From Tepidamorphus sp. (GTDB lineage: Bacteria > Pseudomonadota > Alphaproteobacteria > Rhizobiales > Tepidamorphaceae), in the NCBI GenBank assembly GCA_028280885.1, contig JANQKY010000085.1, positions 1 to 64,000 on the forward strand: a stretch of DNA of 64,000 nucleotides, written 5' to 3'. Each line of letters starts with the position of its first letter. Within the stretch, counting starts at the first letter, position 1. Made by a program: the position numbers and the translations under genes. The notes beneath the pieces are model-generated. The model was not told the origin of the DNA. It saw only the letters and a list, made by a program, of their open reading frames with translations, and made no database searches. Below are positions 1-7,750 of the stretch, piece after piece.

Positions 1-610
1 TACAGTCGTCCAGCGACCCGCAGTCACGGTCGCCGAAGCGCGGAACGGCGATCCTGGGCGCGGGGCGGGTGCTGTCCAGCTCGGATGGCGCGATGCCGAA
101 ATCCTCCAGCCAGGCGGCAACCGTTTGCGATGGCAGATTGGTCGCAATCCCGTAATGCACGCCACCATGGGGAACGACGACCTCGAGCGACAGGGCCGCG
201 GTATTCGCATCCTCCCGGGCTGCGAGATCGGCAAATGCGTGGACAAGCGCGTCCCTTGGCAGCGCAAGGTCGAAGCCTGGGGCCACCCTGTGCTTGCGCA
301 GGCCGCCATCCGTCAGGGCCGTCTGGACGTCGGCGCGGTCCAGGCCCGTTTCGCCCAGCCCGATGACATGGCCGCCGAGGAAGACGGCGACGACCAGGGG
401 CTCGGCCGGCGCGGCGGGGCTGAGAACCCACCCGGCAATGCGCTCCGGGGAGATCGAATCGACATGTCCGACAAGCGTGGCACCGTGGGGGTCGGACAGG
501 AACGCCAGCACATGCGATACTTGGCGCTCGTGATGCTCCTCCAGTCGTCTCTGGCTCCGCCGCTTCTTAAGACGCCGCAGCTTCCCCTTGCTCTTCAGCC
601 TGCCAGCCAT
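1..610 (-). CDS. Partial protein with a glycosyltransferase-associated domain (runs off the left edge)
   Basis: I translated this frame by hand: it is open from an ATG at 610 to the window edge, 203 codons without a stop, so the C-terminus is missing. The N-terminus is very basic (KSKGKLRRLKKRRSQRR). It is followed by a domain beginning GHVDSISPERIAGWV and continuing with VAVFLGGHVIGLGETGLDRADV and a GFDLALP-like strand. Domains of this style (G.V....I.GW......P..V.V...G..IG.....R.DV....GF...LP) accompany glycosyltransferases and polysaccharide enzymes in Alphaproteobacteria; that is a family resemblance from memory. It is divergent from the methyltransferase at 827, with 216 bp of shared upstream DNA. 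The catalytic part, if there is one, lies outside the window. The forward frames here look like shadows. Confidence 0.7.
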   Translation of the reverse strand, partial: MAGRLKSKGKLRRLKKRRSQRRLEEHHERQVSHVLAFLSDPHGATLVGHVDSISPERIAGWVLSPAAPAEPLVVAVFLGGHVIGLGETGLDRADVQTALTDGGLRKHRVAPGFDLALPRDALVHAFADLAAREDANTAALSLEVVVPHGGVHYGIATNLPSQTVAAWLEDFGIAPSELDSTRPAPRIAVPRFGDRDCGSLDDC

Positions 611-826
611 CGGAACCAAGATCCCCCCAAACACCGGTATCCCATCCCCGTATTCGCAGGTCTTCCCGCCGAGAGCAATACTCACTCCGGCGTAATGTTG
701 CTTGCGGCCCGGCCCCTTGCGAATGGCCGTCCGATCGGCGACTGTGCGCCCGAAATTGCAGCCATGGGGCTGGGAACGGAAGCTCGGGAACGGAAGCTGG
801 GTAACGGAATGGGCGATGGCGACGCG

Positions 827-1828
827 ATGACATCAGACGATGAGAAAATTCTGTTCGATGTGTTCAGCGCAGTTTTGTTCCGCAGGCCGACTCCACGGGA
901 AACGGAGCACTACCGTGAACTGGTCGGCACCGAACACGGTTTGAAGGCTGCGCTTCGGTCCCTGCTGGATTCGGGCGAACGCAAGAGTATGGAACGGCGT
1001 GTGGCCTATCCGCCCGGCCATTTCTATTCGCCGATTGTCGATCCGGAGACTGTCAGGGAGCATCTTGCAAAGCAGAGCCAGGTTGAAAGCGATGCATTCC
1101 ATGGCATCCGCATCGATTTGGATGGTCTTGACCGGCTCTGGAGGGCAGCCGAACCGGTCTTCAAATCGGCGCGTTGGCAGGAGGAGCCGACAGAGGGGCT
1201 GCGCTATCATTTCGCCAACGATAGCTTTCCCTTCACGGATGCGTTGATGCTTCGCGCGATGCTCCATCTCGACCGGCCCCGGCGCATAGTCGAGATCGGC
1301 GCCGGCTATACGACAGCGGCGATGCTCGACACGCTCGACAGCTTGGACGGTGCGGAAACGGACATCACGCTTGTTCAGCCATATCCACATACAATCAAGC
1401 GCATTCTGCGACCCGAAGACTGGGACCGGTTCAATCTCGTCGAGGACTTCGCGCAGAATTTGTCGCGAGATTTTTTCATGGAGCTATCTGAAGGCGATAT
1501 CCTCTTCATCGACTCCACCCATGTCGTCAAGACTTGCAGTGATGTCGTCTGGGAAATAATCGAAATACTTCCCCATCTGAGGCCGGGCGTCCGTGTTCAT
1601 TTCCACGATATTTTCTATCCGTTCGAATATCGCAAGGAATGGGTGCTGGATATAGCGCGCTCGTGGAACGAGATTTATATGCTGCGAGCCTATCTGATGG
1701 AGAACCCGAACTACGAGACGATAATGTTCAACGACTACTATGTGCGTTTTCGTCTCCCGAAAGAGGCTTGGCGCCGCGAGCGGTTTCTGCGTAATCCAGG
1801 AGGAAGTCTCTGGTTGCGCCGGATCTAG
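827..1828 (+). CDS. Class I SAM-dependent methyltransferase with a DUF4214-like N-terminus
   Basis: A 333-residue protein. Residues 5-50 (FSAVLFRRPTPRETEHYREL, then a LLDSGERKS end) resemble the short DUF4214 module seen next to surface-glycan enzymes. From about residue 153 a Rossmann methyltransferase begins with VEIGAGYTT, the SAM-binding glycine loop, and IDSTHV near residue 227 fits the later acidic strand of Methyltransf_24-like enzymes. The substrate is unknown; a sugar or glycan is plausible from the manC and glycosyltransferase neighbours. The frame stays open far upstream, but that part is antisense to the leftward gene at 1-610. I chose ATG 827; ATG 809 in the same frame would add six residues. 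No strong Shine-Dalgarno decides between them. Confidence 0.72.
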   Translation: MTSDDEKILFDVFSAVLFRRPTPRETEHYRELVGTEHGLKAALRSLLDSGERKSMERRVAYPPGHFYSPIVDPETVREHLAKQSQVESDAFHGIRIDLDGLDRLWRAAEPVFKSARWQEEPTEGLRYHFANDSFPFTDALMLRAMLHLDRPRRIVEIGAGYTTAAMLDTLDSLDGAETDITLVQPYPHTIKRILRPEDWDRFNLVEDFAQNLSRDFFMELSEGDILFIDSTHVVKTCSDVVWEIIEILPHLRPGVRVHFHDIFYPFEYRKEWVLDIARSWNEIYMLRAYLMENPNYETIMFNDYYVRFRLPKEAWRRERFLRNPGGSLWLRRI

Positions 1829-1850
1829 GCCACATCCGGTGACTGTGGGA

Positions 1851-1894
1851 TCGGCTCTGTTTGCGATCGGCGAGTCGATTACAAACAGAGCCGA
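1851..1894. terminator. Long inverted repeat after the methyltransferase
   Basis: TCGGCTCTGTTTG at 1851-1863 pairs perfectly with CAAACAGAGCCGA at 1882-1894, a 13-bp stem. The 18-nt loop can form a further four-pair inner stem. A GGG/CCC flank extends it with one bulged base. There is no T-tract, so it could be a transcript-end or RNA-stabilising hairpin, or a small mobile repeat. It lies between the methyltransferase stop and manC. Confidence 0.45.
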
Positions 1895-1954
1895 CCCTAT
1901 CTTTGCGGAAAGTGCGCTAGAAGGGGTCATCGAAGCGATCCGGGATGGAATTCG

Positions 1955-3385
1955 ATGATCACGCCGGTCCTTTTGTGCGGTGGCTCGGGAACGCGGCTTT
2001 GGCCCCTGTCCCGAGAGCGTTTTCCAAAGCAATTCGTGCCGCTCCTTGCGGACCGCAGTTTGTTCCAGGCATCTGCCCAGCGGTTCATAGGCGAAGGCTT
2101 TGATGCGCCATTGGTTATGACCGCCAACGAGTTCCGCTTCATTGTCTCGGAGCAACTGGACGAATGCGGTATCTCGCCCGCGGGCATCCTGATCGAACCG
2201 GAGCCCCGCAACACCGCGCCGGCCGCGCTCGCCGCGGCGGTGCTGTTGCAACAGTCCCATCCGCAATCCCTCATGCTCCTCGTCCCCAGCGATCACGCGA
2301 TCGAGAACAAGGAGGCGTTCTGCGAAGCGGTGCGCCGGGCCGTTCCGGCAGCCCTTGATGAGCGGATCGTCACGTTCGGCATCAACCCGACCCGTGCTGA
2401 AACCGGATATGGCTGGCTTGAAACGGGATCGGAAACCCATCCCGGCATTCATGAGCTCCAGCGATTTGTCGAGAAGCCTGACAGGGATCGCGCCGACGAA
2501 ATGCTTCGGGACGGTTCGTTCCTCTGGAACGCCGGCATCTTTCTGGCAACCGCGAGCACATTTGTCGAAGCCTTTCGCAAACATGCCCCCGGCCTGATGG
2601 CGCCGGTGGAGCGGTCCGTGAAGAAGGCGAGGAACGATCTGAACTTCCTGAGGCTGGATCAGGAGGCGTGGGCGCAGGTCGAATCGATCTCGATCGACTA
2701 TGCGGTGATGGAAAAGGCGGACAATCTCAGCGTTGTTCGGTTCGATGAGGGGTGGTCCGATCTGGGCAGCTGGGAATCTGTCTGGCAGCACGTGGCGAAG
2801 GATGAGGCCGGCAATGCGCTGTCGGAACGCACGACGGCGATTGACTGCGAACGGACATTGCTGCGATCGGAATCCGACGAAGTTGAACTGGTCGGGATCG
2901 GGTTGAAGAACATCGTGGCGGTTGCGATGCGCGATGCGATGATCGTCGCCGATCTCGACCAATCCCAGTCGGTAAAGCTTGCGGTGGAGAAGTTGAAGGC
3001 CCGCAACGCCCGTCAGTTCGGCGAGTTTCCCAAGCATCATCGTCCTTGGGGGTGGTATGAAACGCTCGTCCTTGCCGACCGGTTCCAGGTCAAGCGGATA
3101 TACGTCCACCCCGGCGCATCGCTATCCCTGCAATCGCATATGCATCGATCGGAGCACTGGATCGTTGTTGCCGGCACGGCGAAGGTCGTCGTCAATGATG
3201 ACGTCAGGCTCGTAACCGAAAATGAATCCGTCTATGTGCCCGTTGGATCGGTCCACCGGATGGAAAACCCCGGTAAGGTCCCGATGGTGCTCATCGAAGT
3301 CCAGACCGGTGCCTATCTCGGCGAGGACGATATCGTTCGATACGAGGACAAATACGCTCGTAGTGAAGGCGAGGCTCGGGCATAG
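1955..3385 (+). CDS. manC: Mannose-1-phosphate guanylyltransferase / mannose-6-phosphate isomerase
   Basis: A 476-residue bifunctional type II GMP-PMI enzyme that makes GDP-mannose from mannose-1-phosphate and GTP, and interconverts fructose-6-P and mannose-6-P. The nucleotidyltransferase signature CGGSGTRLWPLSRERFPKQF is at residues 5-25, FVEKPDRD is the sugar-phosphate-binding segment near residue 170, and FLWNAGIF follows. The C-terminal cupin (about 350-470, with HRPWGWYETL, HPGASLSLQSH and VPVGSVHRMENPG) is the isomerase part. Length matches the family. GDP-mannose is the precursor for mannose, fucose or rhamnose residues in surface polysaccharide, in keeping with the three glycosyltransferases downstream. 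It is preceded by 126 bp containing an inverted repeat. Confidence 0.95.
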   Translation: MITPVLLCGGSGTRLWPLSRERFPKQFVPLLADRSLFQASAQRFIGEGFDAPLVMTANEFRFIVSEQLDECGISPAGILIEPEPRNTAPAALAAAVLLQQSHPQSLMLLVPSDHAIENKEAFCEAVRRAVPAALDERIVTFGINPTRAETGYGWLETGSETHPGIHELQRFVEKPDRDRADEMLRDGSFLWNAGIFLATASTFVEAFRKHAPGLMAPVERSVKKARNDLNFLRLDQEAWAQVESISIDYAVMEKADNLSVVRFDEGWSDLGSWESVWQHVAKDEAGNALSERTTAIDCERTLLRSESDEVELVGIGLKNIVAVAMRDAMIVADLDQSQSVKLAVEKLKARNARQFGEFPKHHRPWGWYETLVLADRFQVKRIYVHPGASLSLQSHMHRSEHWIVVAGTAKVVVNDDVRLVTENESVYVPVGSVHRMENPGKVPMVLIEVQTGAYLGEDDIVRYEDKYARSEGEARA

Positions 3386-4583
3386 GAGCCCGCAGTTAAG
3401 ATGCTGCGGCGTTGATCGGTCCCCGCGGCAAGCCGACCATGAAGAAATCAGAGCCTGGCCTGCGCCTGGGACGGCCGCGGGCTTCCGCCGCGAGGTCGTT
3501 TTCGAGCGCTGCGGGGGCCGCGTGTCCCATCCCCGTCGCCCTGCGTCGTTCGTGTCCGCCGATCGTCCCCGTCGATCGTGTCCGCCGACAGGAGCTGTGA
3601 CGGACAGGTTTCCGTGTCGACGCCAATTGCCTTGAGGCCTTCGACTTTACGCGGCGCGCGGCGCGCCAAAGCAGGGTTGAAAAGTAATTCGGCGCCTTCG
3701 ATCACTCAAACCGGCTCGCGTTAAGGCTGTCATGGGTTGAATAGCCGAAGTATAACACCACATAGTATAGGTTGGGCTGCATCTTAGTCGGGCGAACAAC
3801 TGAAGGTTACACATAATGCGCCGGAAGGTAACGTAAGGGAGGGTGGCTATAAATGTCGTCAATTTATTCTATTCGGCGATTTATTGTGTTTCGGGTTGTT
3901 CGAATCTCGCAAACTGCGGTATAGTCGAATCGGTTCGGATTTTGTCGCGCTTCAGCGCATAGCGCTCTTTTCGCGCGATATCGTTTGATTTGGTTGGGGG
4001 ATCCAAATTTGTCTGGCTTGGCTTTCGGTAAATCTCTCATCTCAACCTGACTTGTGATTGTTCCGGTCTGGGCTGGAACATCGATTGTTGGCAAAGATGG
4101 GGATTTGCGAACCTATTGCTGGGATAGTGCCGCTGCCGGCGAACGGCGGGCAGAGGACGTTGTCCGTCATATCGTTCAACCGAAGCGGCGCGTCGCCCGA
4201 TGGCCGGCATCCGGGGGGCTCGCCGAAGGCGCTTCGGAGGGTATCGGCCTGGCGCCATGATGCCGCCTCCAAACGGTATCTGCGCCACCGGGATCGAAAC
4301 GTCGAAGGCTGCGCTCTCGACGACGCTTCCCCCGGGGACGCTTCCCCCGGGGACGCTTCCCCCGGGGACGCTTCCCCCAGGGACGCTTCCCTCAGCGACG
4401 ATTCTCTCAAGACTGACGCCCTTAAGGCCAGCGGCTGCTGGCGGACTGGAAAGGCGTGGTGCGGCCCTGTCGAGCCGGTGCATTCGGGTCGCCGGATGCC
4501 GCATGGAAGCGCGCGTCTCGACCTGCTGAAGGCCGGGGACTTGCAAGCCGGGTTCATCCAAACTGGGGGCGGGGCAAGCTCGA
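3386..4583. other. 1.2-kb region without a confident gene
   Basis: Between manC and the LuxR-type gene no frame shows a recognisable protein. A weak hairpin (CCGCAG at 3390-3395 with CTGCGG at 3404-3409) follows manC. The stretch from about 3640 to 4060 is clearly more AT-rich than its surroundings, as expected for regulatory DNA or an insertion. From 4060 to 4583 several frames are open on both strands because the DNA is GC-rich and contains a 15-bp tandem repeat. A forward frame at 4058-4591 would overlap the next start by eight bases, and a reverse frame at 4042-4557 reads as pentapeptide-like xLREA repeats. Neither can be supported as a gene from sequence alone. Confidence 0.6.
4322..4396. 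repeat. 15-bp tandem repeat, about five copies
   Basis: GACGCTTCCCCCGGG is repeated at 4322, 4337 and 4352, with a variant at 4367 and a decayed copy at 4382. More weakly related 15-mers follow to about 4426. As the unit is a multiple of three, every frame through it is a pentapeptide repeat: DASPG forward, SPGEA reverse. Confidence 0.9.
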
Positions 4584-5573
4584 ATGGCTAACAAGTCGCA
4601 GCTCCACAGCGCCATCCGCGAAGCCGCGTTCGCGGTCGAAGCGTGGCAAACGGTGGTCGATCTGATTGCTGAGCTGCTGCCCGGCGCGCAGGTTTCATTG
4701 CGGTCGGGACGGCGCGTCAACGGCCCCAGGCGCGTGGTTTTCAAAAGCGGCTCGCCGGGTCCCGCATGCCGATCCGCGCTGTCCGACGAGGCGACCGGAG
4801 CCGATCATCGCGTTGTTGATCGCCTGACGCTGTTCCAGGACGGCGACTGCTATGCCTCTCTGGAGATCCGGTCGGAGGGGCAGCCGGCTTCCTGCCTGCG
4901 GGACAGCGCCGACATGCTTCTTAGCGAACTGGCGCCGAGCCTGCGTGAGGCGATCCAGATAAACCGCCGGCACGCCCACAAGCCGAACTCCGCGATTCGC
5001 GCCGTTGCCGATGTCAGCGCCAAGCCGATGTTCATCTTGAATCTCGACGGCGGCATCTGGCTGACAAACGCGGCCGGAAAGGAACTCCTGGACAAGGGCG
5101 GGGCCGCTTCGCTGGATCAGCAGGGAAGGCTGGTGCCGAACGATTCGGCGGCCCGGGACAATCTGAACAGGGTCAGGCGCCAGTGGTCGGAGGGAAAGAC
5201 AAAGGCGGCTTTCCTCGACAGGCTGGGTGGTGAACCGCGGAGTTCCTGGTCGTTCGTACCGTATTGCGATGCCCGCTATGCGGCCTGCTCCTGGCTCGAT
5301 CGAAGCGCGCCGCTGATGATCGCGTCGTTCAATGACCGGAACACGAACAGTCGCTATGACCTGGGCGCCTTCTCCAGCGAATACGGCCTGACGCCGGCCG
5401 AGATCCGGCTGACCTCGGTCATTGCCTCCGGCGGTGCCGTGCAGGATGCAAGCGCACAGTTCGGCATTGCGATCGGCACCGCCAGGAATCAATTGAAGTC
5501 TGTCTTCAACAAGACCGGCGTCCGCCGTCAGAACGAACTGGTCGCCTTGCTCGCGATGAAATACGCCAGCTGA
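4584..5573 (+). CDS. LuxR-type helix-turn-helix transcriptional regulator
   Basis: 329 residues. The last 65 residues form a LuxR/GerE DNA-binding domain: YGLTPAEIRLTSVIASGG, then AQFGIAIGTARNQLKSVFNK and TGVRRQNELVALL, with the usual TPAE start and the V.RQ.EL end. The preceding part (about residues 1-250) has no autoinducer-binding signature or receiver domain that I recognise. Residues around 140-160 (MFILNLDGGIWLTNAAGKEL) look PAS-like, as in other alphaproteobacterial LuxR proteins with a PAS core. Start ATG 4584 follows a G-rich stretch (GGGGGCGGGGC). Its position upstream of the glycosyltransferase/RTX/type I secretion genes suggests a local regulator; this is inference. Confidence 0.82.
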   Translation: MANKSQLHSAIREAAFAVEAWQTVVDLIAELLPGAQVSLRSGRRVNGPRRVVFKSGSPGPACRSALSDEATGADHRVVDRLTLFQDGDCYASLEIRSEGQPASCLRDSADMLLSELAPSLREAIQINRRHAHKPNSAIRAVADVSAKPMFILNLDGGIWLTNAAGKELLDKGGAASLDQQGRLVPNDSAARDNLNRVRRQWSEGKTKAAFLDRLGGEPRSSWSFVPYCDARYAACSWLDRSAPLMIASFNDRNTNSRYDLGAFSSEYGLTPAEIRLTSVIASGGAVQDASAQFGIAIGTARNQLKSVFNKTGVRRQNELVALLAMKYAS

Positions 5574-5719
5574 TCGCCGGGCGATCGCCTGGACGCGCTC
5601 TTCCCTTGAGGCCGAAGGCGGGATTTTGAAGAGGGTGGGGATCTGGTCGCAGAGTATGGTATCTCGCGATTTCCATCAGCGACCAGCGATCAACAGGGGG
5701 CGCCCAGGGCCGATCCACC

Positions 5720-7699
5720 ATGCCGGCAGGGAAAGCGAAATCACACCGGGCCTCGAAATCGCCCCCGAAGTCACCCCCGAAGTCACCCCCGAAGTCACCG
5801 TCGAGATCGGCAGACAAGGCGGCTGACCGAAGCGGCGGTAAGGCCGCGCTGGCGCGTTGCGCCGATGCGCATACGGCCGGTATCAGCGACGTCGTCGACA
5901 TTCTGGGCGCGGTTTTCCTCATCGGCTGGCTGGAAGGCGCGTGCGATGAAATCGGGCTGCGCGTGCTTGCGCACGGGACGGACCGGGTCGCCGATCTATC
6001 GGACCGCGTCGTCCTGGGACCGGACGGCACTGCCGATGATCAGCCGGCCGCGTCCGGGCGGCGGTCGTTCGCGGCCTTGATCGACGACACCGATCCGCGC
6101 CGGGGAGAAGATCCGGCGCGCTACAATGTCCGGATAACGCTCGCCGATTTCGGCGTCTCGGCCGACGATCTGACGCCGAGGCGCTTCGACGTTCGAGACC
6201 TTCTCTACGACCCCAACACCGCATTGCTGCACATATGCCTGCACAAGGCGGGGCGGCTCGACATCGCCGGGATTATCGGGCGAACCGTCTCCGGCGAGGA
6301 TCCGGGCACGCTGCGGCATTCGATCGAAACGTCGGTGCGCGCCGGTGCGGCAAGCGTCGTCGGCGGATGGATCGGCGATCTTCAGGCACGCCGGATCTGT
6401 ATCGTCGATTCGAATTTGCGCACCTGTGCGGGGGCTGGGGCCGGGGCCGGGGCCGACCGGATGGTGGTTCGCGCGCGGCCCGACATCCACGAGGCGCTGC
6501 AGGCCGAGGGCCATCGCACCCGCGGCGGGGACGGGCACGGCTTCATCGGCGTTCTGGAGGAGGCGCATGGCTGCGGCGAGAGCTTCTACTTCGCCGAGAC
6601 GGACCCGCGGAGCGGGCATGTGGCGTTCTTCGGTCCGTTCGACAAGCCGGTGATTGCGGACGAGCCGGTTGCCGCGGACCTGGTCAGCGCGCCGTTCGGG
6701 GATGTCTTCTCGACGCCGCCGGATCTTGCCGAAAAACTCTTCCGGCCCATCGTCGAAAGGCCCGACCAGGCGTTGATGGCCGAACGCTTTGTCTATGACG
6801 CGGCCGGGCCGGACGGGGACGAGCCGCCCGTCCATTCGATCATCATCCCGTTTTACGGTGATGCGTTCTTCTTAAGCTGCGTCTTCCATCTCGACCGGCT
6901 TCTCGACCCTCGCTTCGAGATCATCATCGTCGTCGACGATCCGGAGTTGTGGCCGCAGATCAAATCCGCATTCGATCGCCGCCGCACCACGATCCGGACG
7001 AGAACCGTGCTCTTGCGCAATCGTGAGAACTACGGCTACGCGAATGCCAACAATCTCGGCGCCCGGGCCGCATCGGGATCCGTCCTGATCCTGATGAACT
7101 CGGATATCTTCGTTTCGAACATCGAAGCGCTGCGGCGGGCCGGCGCGCGGATCCTGAAGGCCGCCGAACAGGGCCGCGACCTGATCCTCGGCTTCCTGCT
7201 TCTCTACGAAGATCGGTCCATCCAGCATATCGGCATGGAGTTTGTCCGCGCGCCGTCGGTCTGCGATCTGTATATCGCGCAACATCCGATGAAGGGGCTG
7301 CCGCTGGACCTGGTCGAGTCCCGCAAGGACAGGAGCGTTGCGGCGGCGACCGGCGCCTTGCTGGCGATTTCCGCCGAGCATTTCCGAAGGCTGGGCGGCT
7401 TCGATCCGGTATATCTGCGCGGAGATTTCGAGGACGCGGACCTTTGCCTGCGTGCACGCGCGGCCGGCGCCAGCATCAAGGTTCTGTTCGAAACCGGCCT
7501 GTATCACCTCGAGCGCCAGTCCTTTTCGCAAATGACCGGCGACGCGCTGCGCGGGATGATCACCTATGTCAACTGCATCACCTTCAACCGCCGCTGGGGC
7601 GAGGAACTCTCCGGGCCGGGCAAGCCGGTGCGGCGTCGCACCCGCCGGATCGTGTCATCCAGATCTGCGGGCGGATCCGCGAGGCGGCATGTCGATTGA
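5720..7699 (+). CDS. GT2-family glycosyltransferase with long N-terminal extension
   Basis: 659 residues. The C-terminal part (about 372-630) is a GT-A glycosyltransferase family 2 domain: HSIIIPFYGDAFFLSC, then EIIIVVDDPELW, NRENYGYANANNLGARA, LILMNSD as the metal/nucleotide-sugar site, and GGFDPVYLRGDFEDADLCLR as the acceptor/catalytic ED motif. The first 40 residues are low complexity, with SPPK repeated three times. Residues 55-370 are a region I cannot name; it begins ILGAVFLIGWLEGA, in the style of glycosyltransferase-associated GW domains. An AGAGAGAGA stretch lies near residue 238. The nucleotide sugar is unknown; GDP-mannose is possible given manC. The true start could lie downstream of the repeat. 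Confidence 0.85.
   Translation: MPAGKAKSHRASKSPPKSPPKSPPKSPSRSADKAADRSGGKAALARCADAHTAGISDVVDILGAVFLIGWLEGACDEIGLRVLAHGTDRVADLSDRVVLGPDGTADDQPAASGRRSFAALIDDTDPRRGEDPARYNVRITLADFGVSADDLTPRRFDVRDLLYDPNTALLHICLHKAGRLDIAGIIGRTVSGEDPGTLRHSIETSVRAGAASVVGGWIGDLQARRICIVDSNLRTCAGAGAGAGADRMVVRARPDIHEALQAEGHRTRGGDGHGFIGVLEEAHGCGESFYFAETDPRSGHVAFFGPFDKPVIADEPVAADLVSAPFGDVFSTPPDLAEKLFRPIVERPDQALMAERFVYDAAGPDGDEPPVHSIIIPFYGDAFFLSCVFHLDRLLDPRFEIIIVVDDPELWPQIKSAFDRRRTTIRTRTVLLRNRENYGYANANNLGARAASGSVLILMNSDIFVSNIEALRRAGARILKAAEQGRDLILGFLLLYEDRSIQHIGMEFVRAPSVCDLYIAQHPMKGLPLDLVESRKDRSVAAATGALLAISAEHFRRLGGFDPVYLRGDFEDADLCLRARAAGASIKVLFETGLYHLERQSFSQMTGDALRGMITYVNCITFNRRWGEELSGPGKPVRRRTRRIVSSRSAGGSARRHVD
5759..5806. 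repeat. 12-bp tandem repeat encoding SPPK
   Basis: TCACCCCCGAAG and close variants are repeated at 5759, 5771 and 5783, with a decayed fourth copy at 5795. In the glycosyltransferase frame it encodes Ser-Pro-Pro-Lys units, a basic low-complexity tail near the N-terminus. Confidence 0.9.
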
Positions 7700-7750
7700 G
7701 CCCGAAGGGACCGCCCCTATTGATCAGGGCACTGTCGATCGGGGGCCGAA

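Noticed and set aside
1484..3109. 541-codon open frame antisense to manC
   Set aside because: The forward strand encodes an unmistakable ManC; the reverse translation is rich in Arg/His/Asp with no motifs, as expected of high-GC shadows.
4322..4426. Possible CRISPR array
   Set aside because: The unit is 15 bp with no spacers, a simple tandem repeat.
4058..4591. 177-codon forward frame ending across the LuxR start
   Set aside because: No motif apart from repeat-encoded DASPG units, other frames on both strands are equally open, and no ribosome site was seen; kept as a question in the findings.
5759..5806. Frameshifting phase-variation tract
   Set aside because: The 12-bp unit keeps the frame at any copy number, so it can only change length, not switch the gene off.
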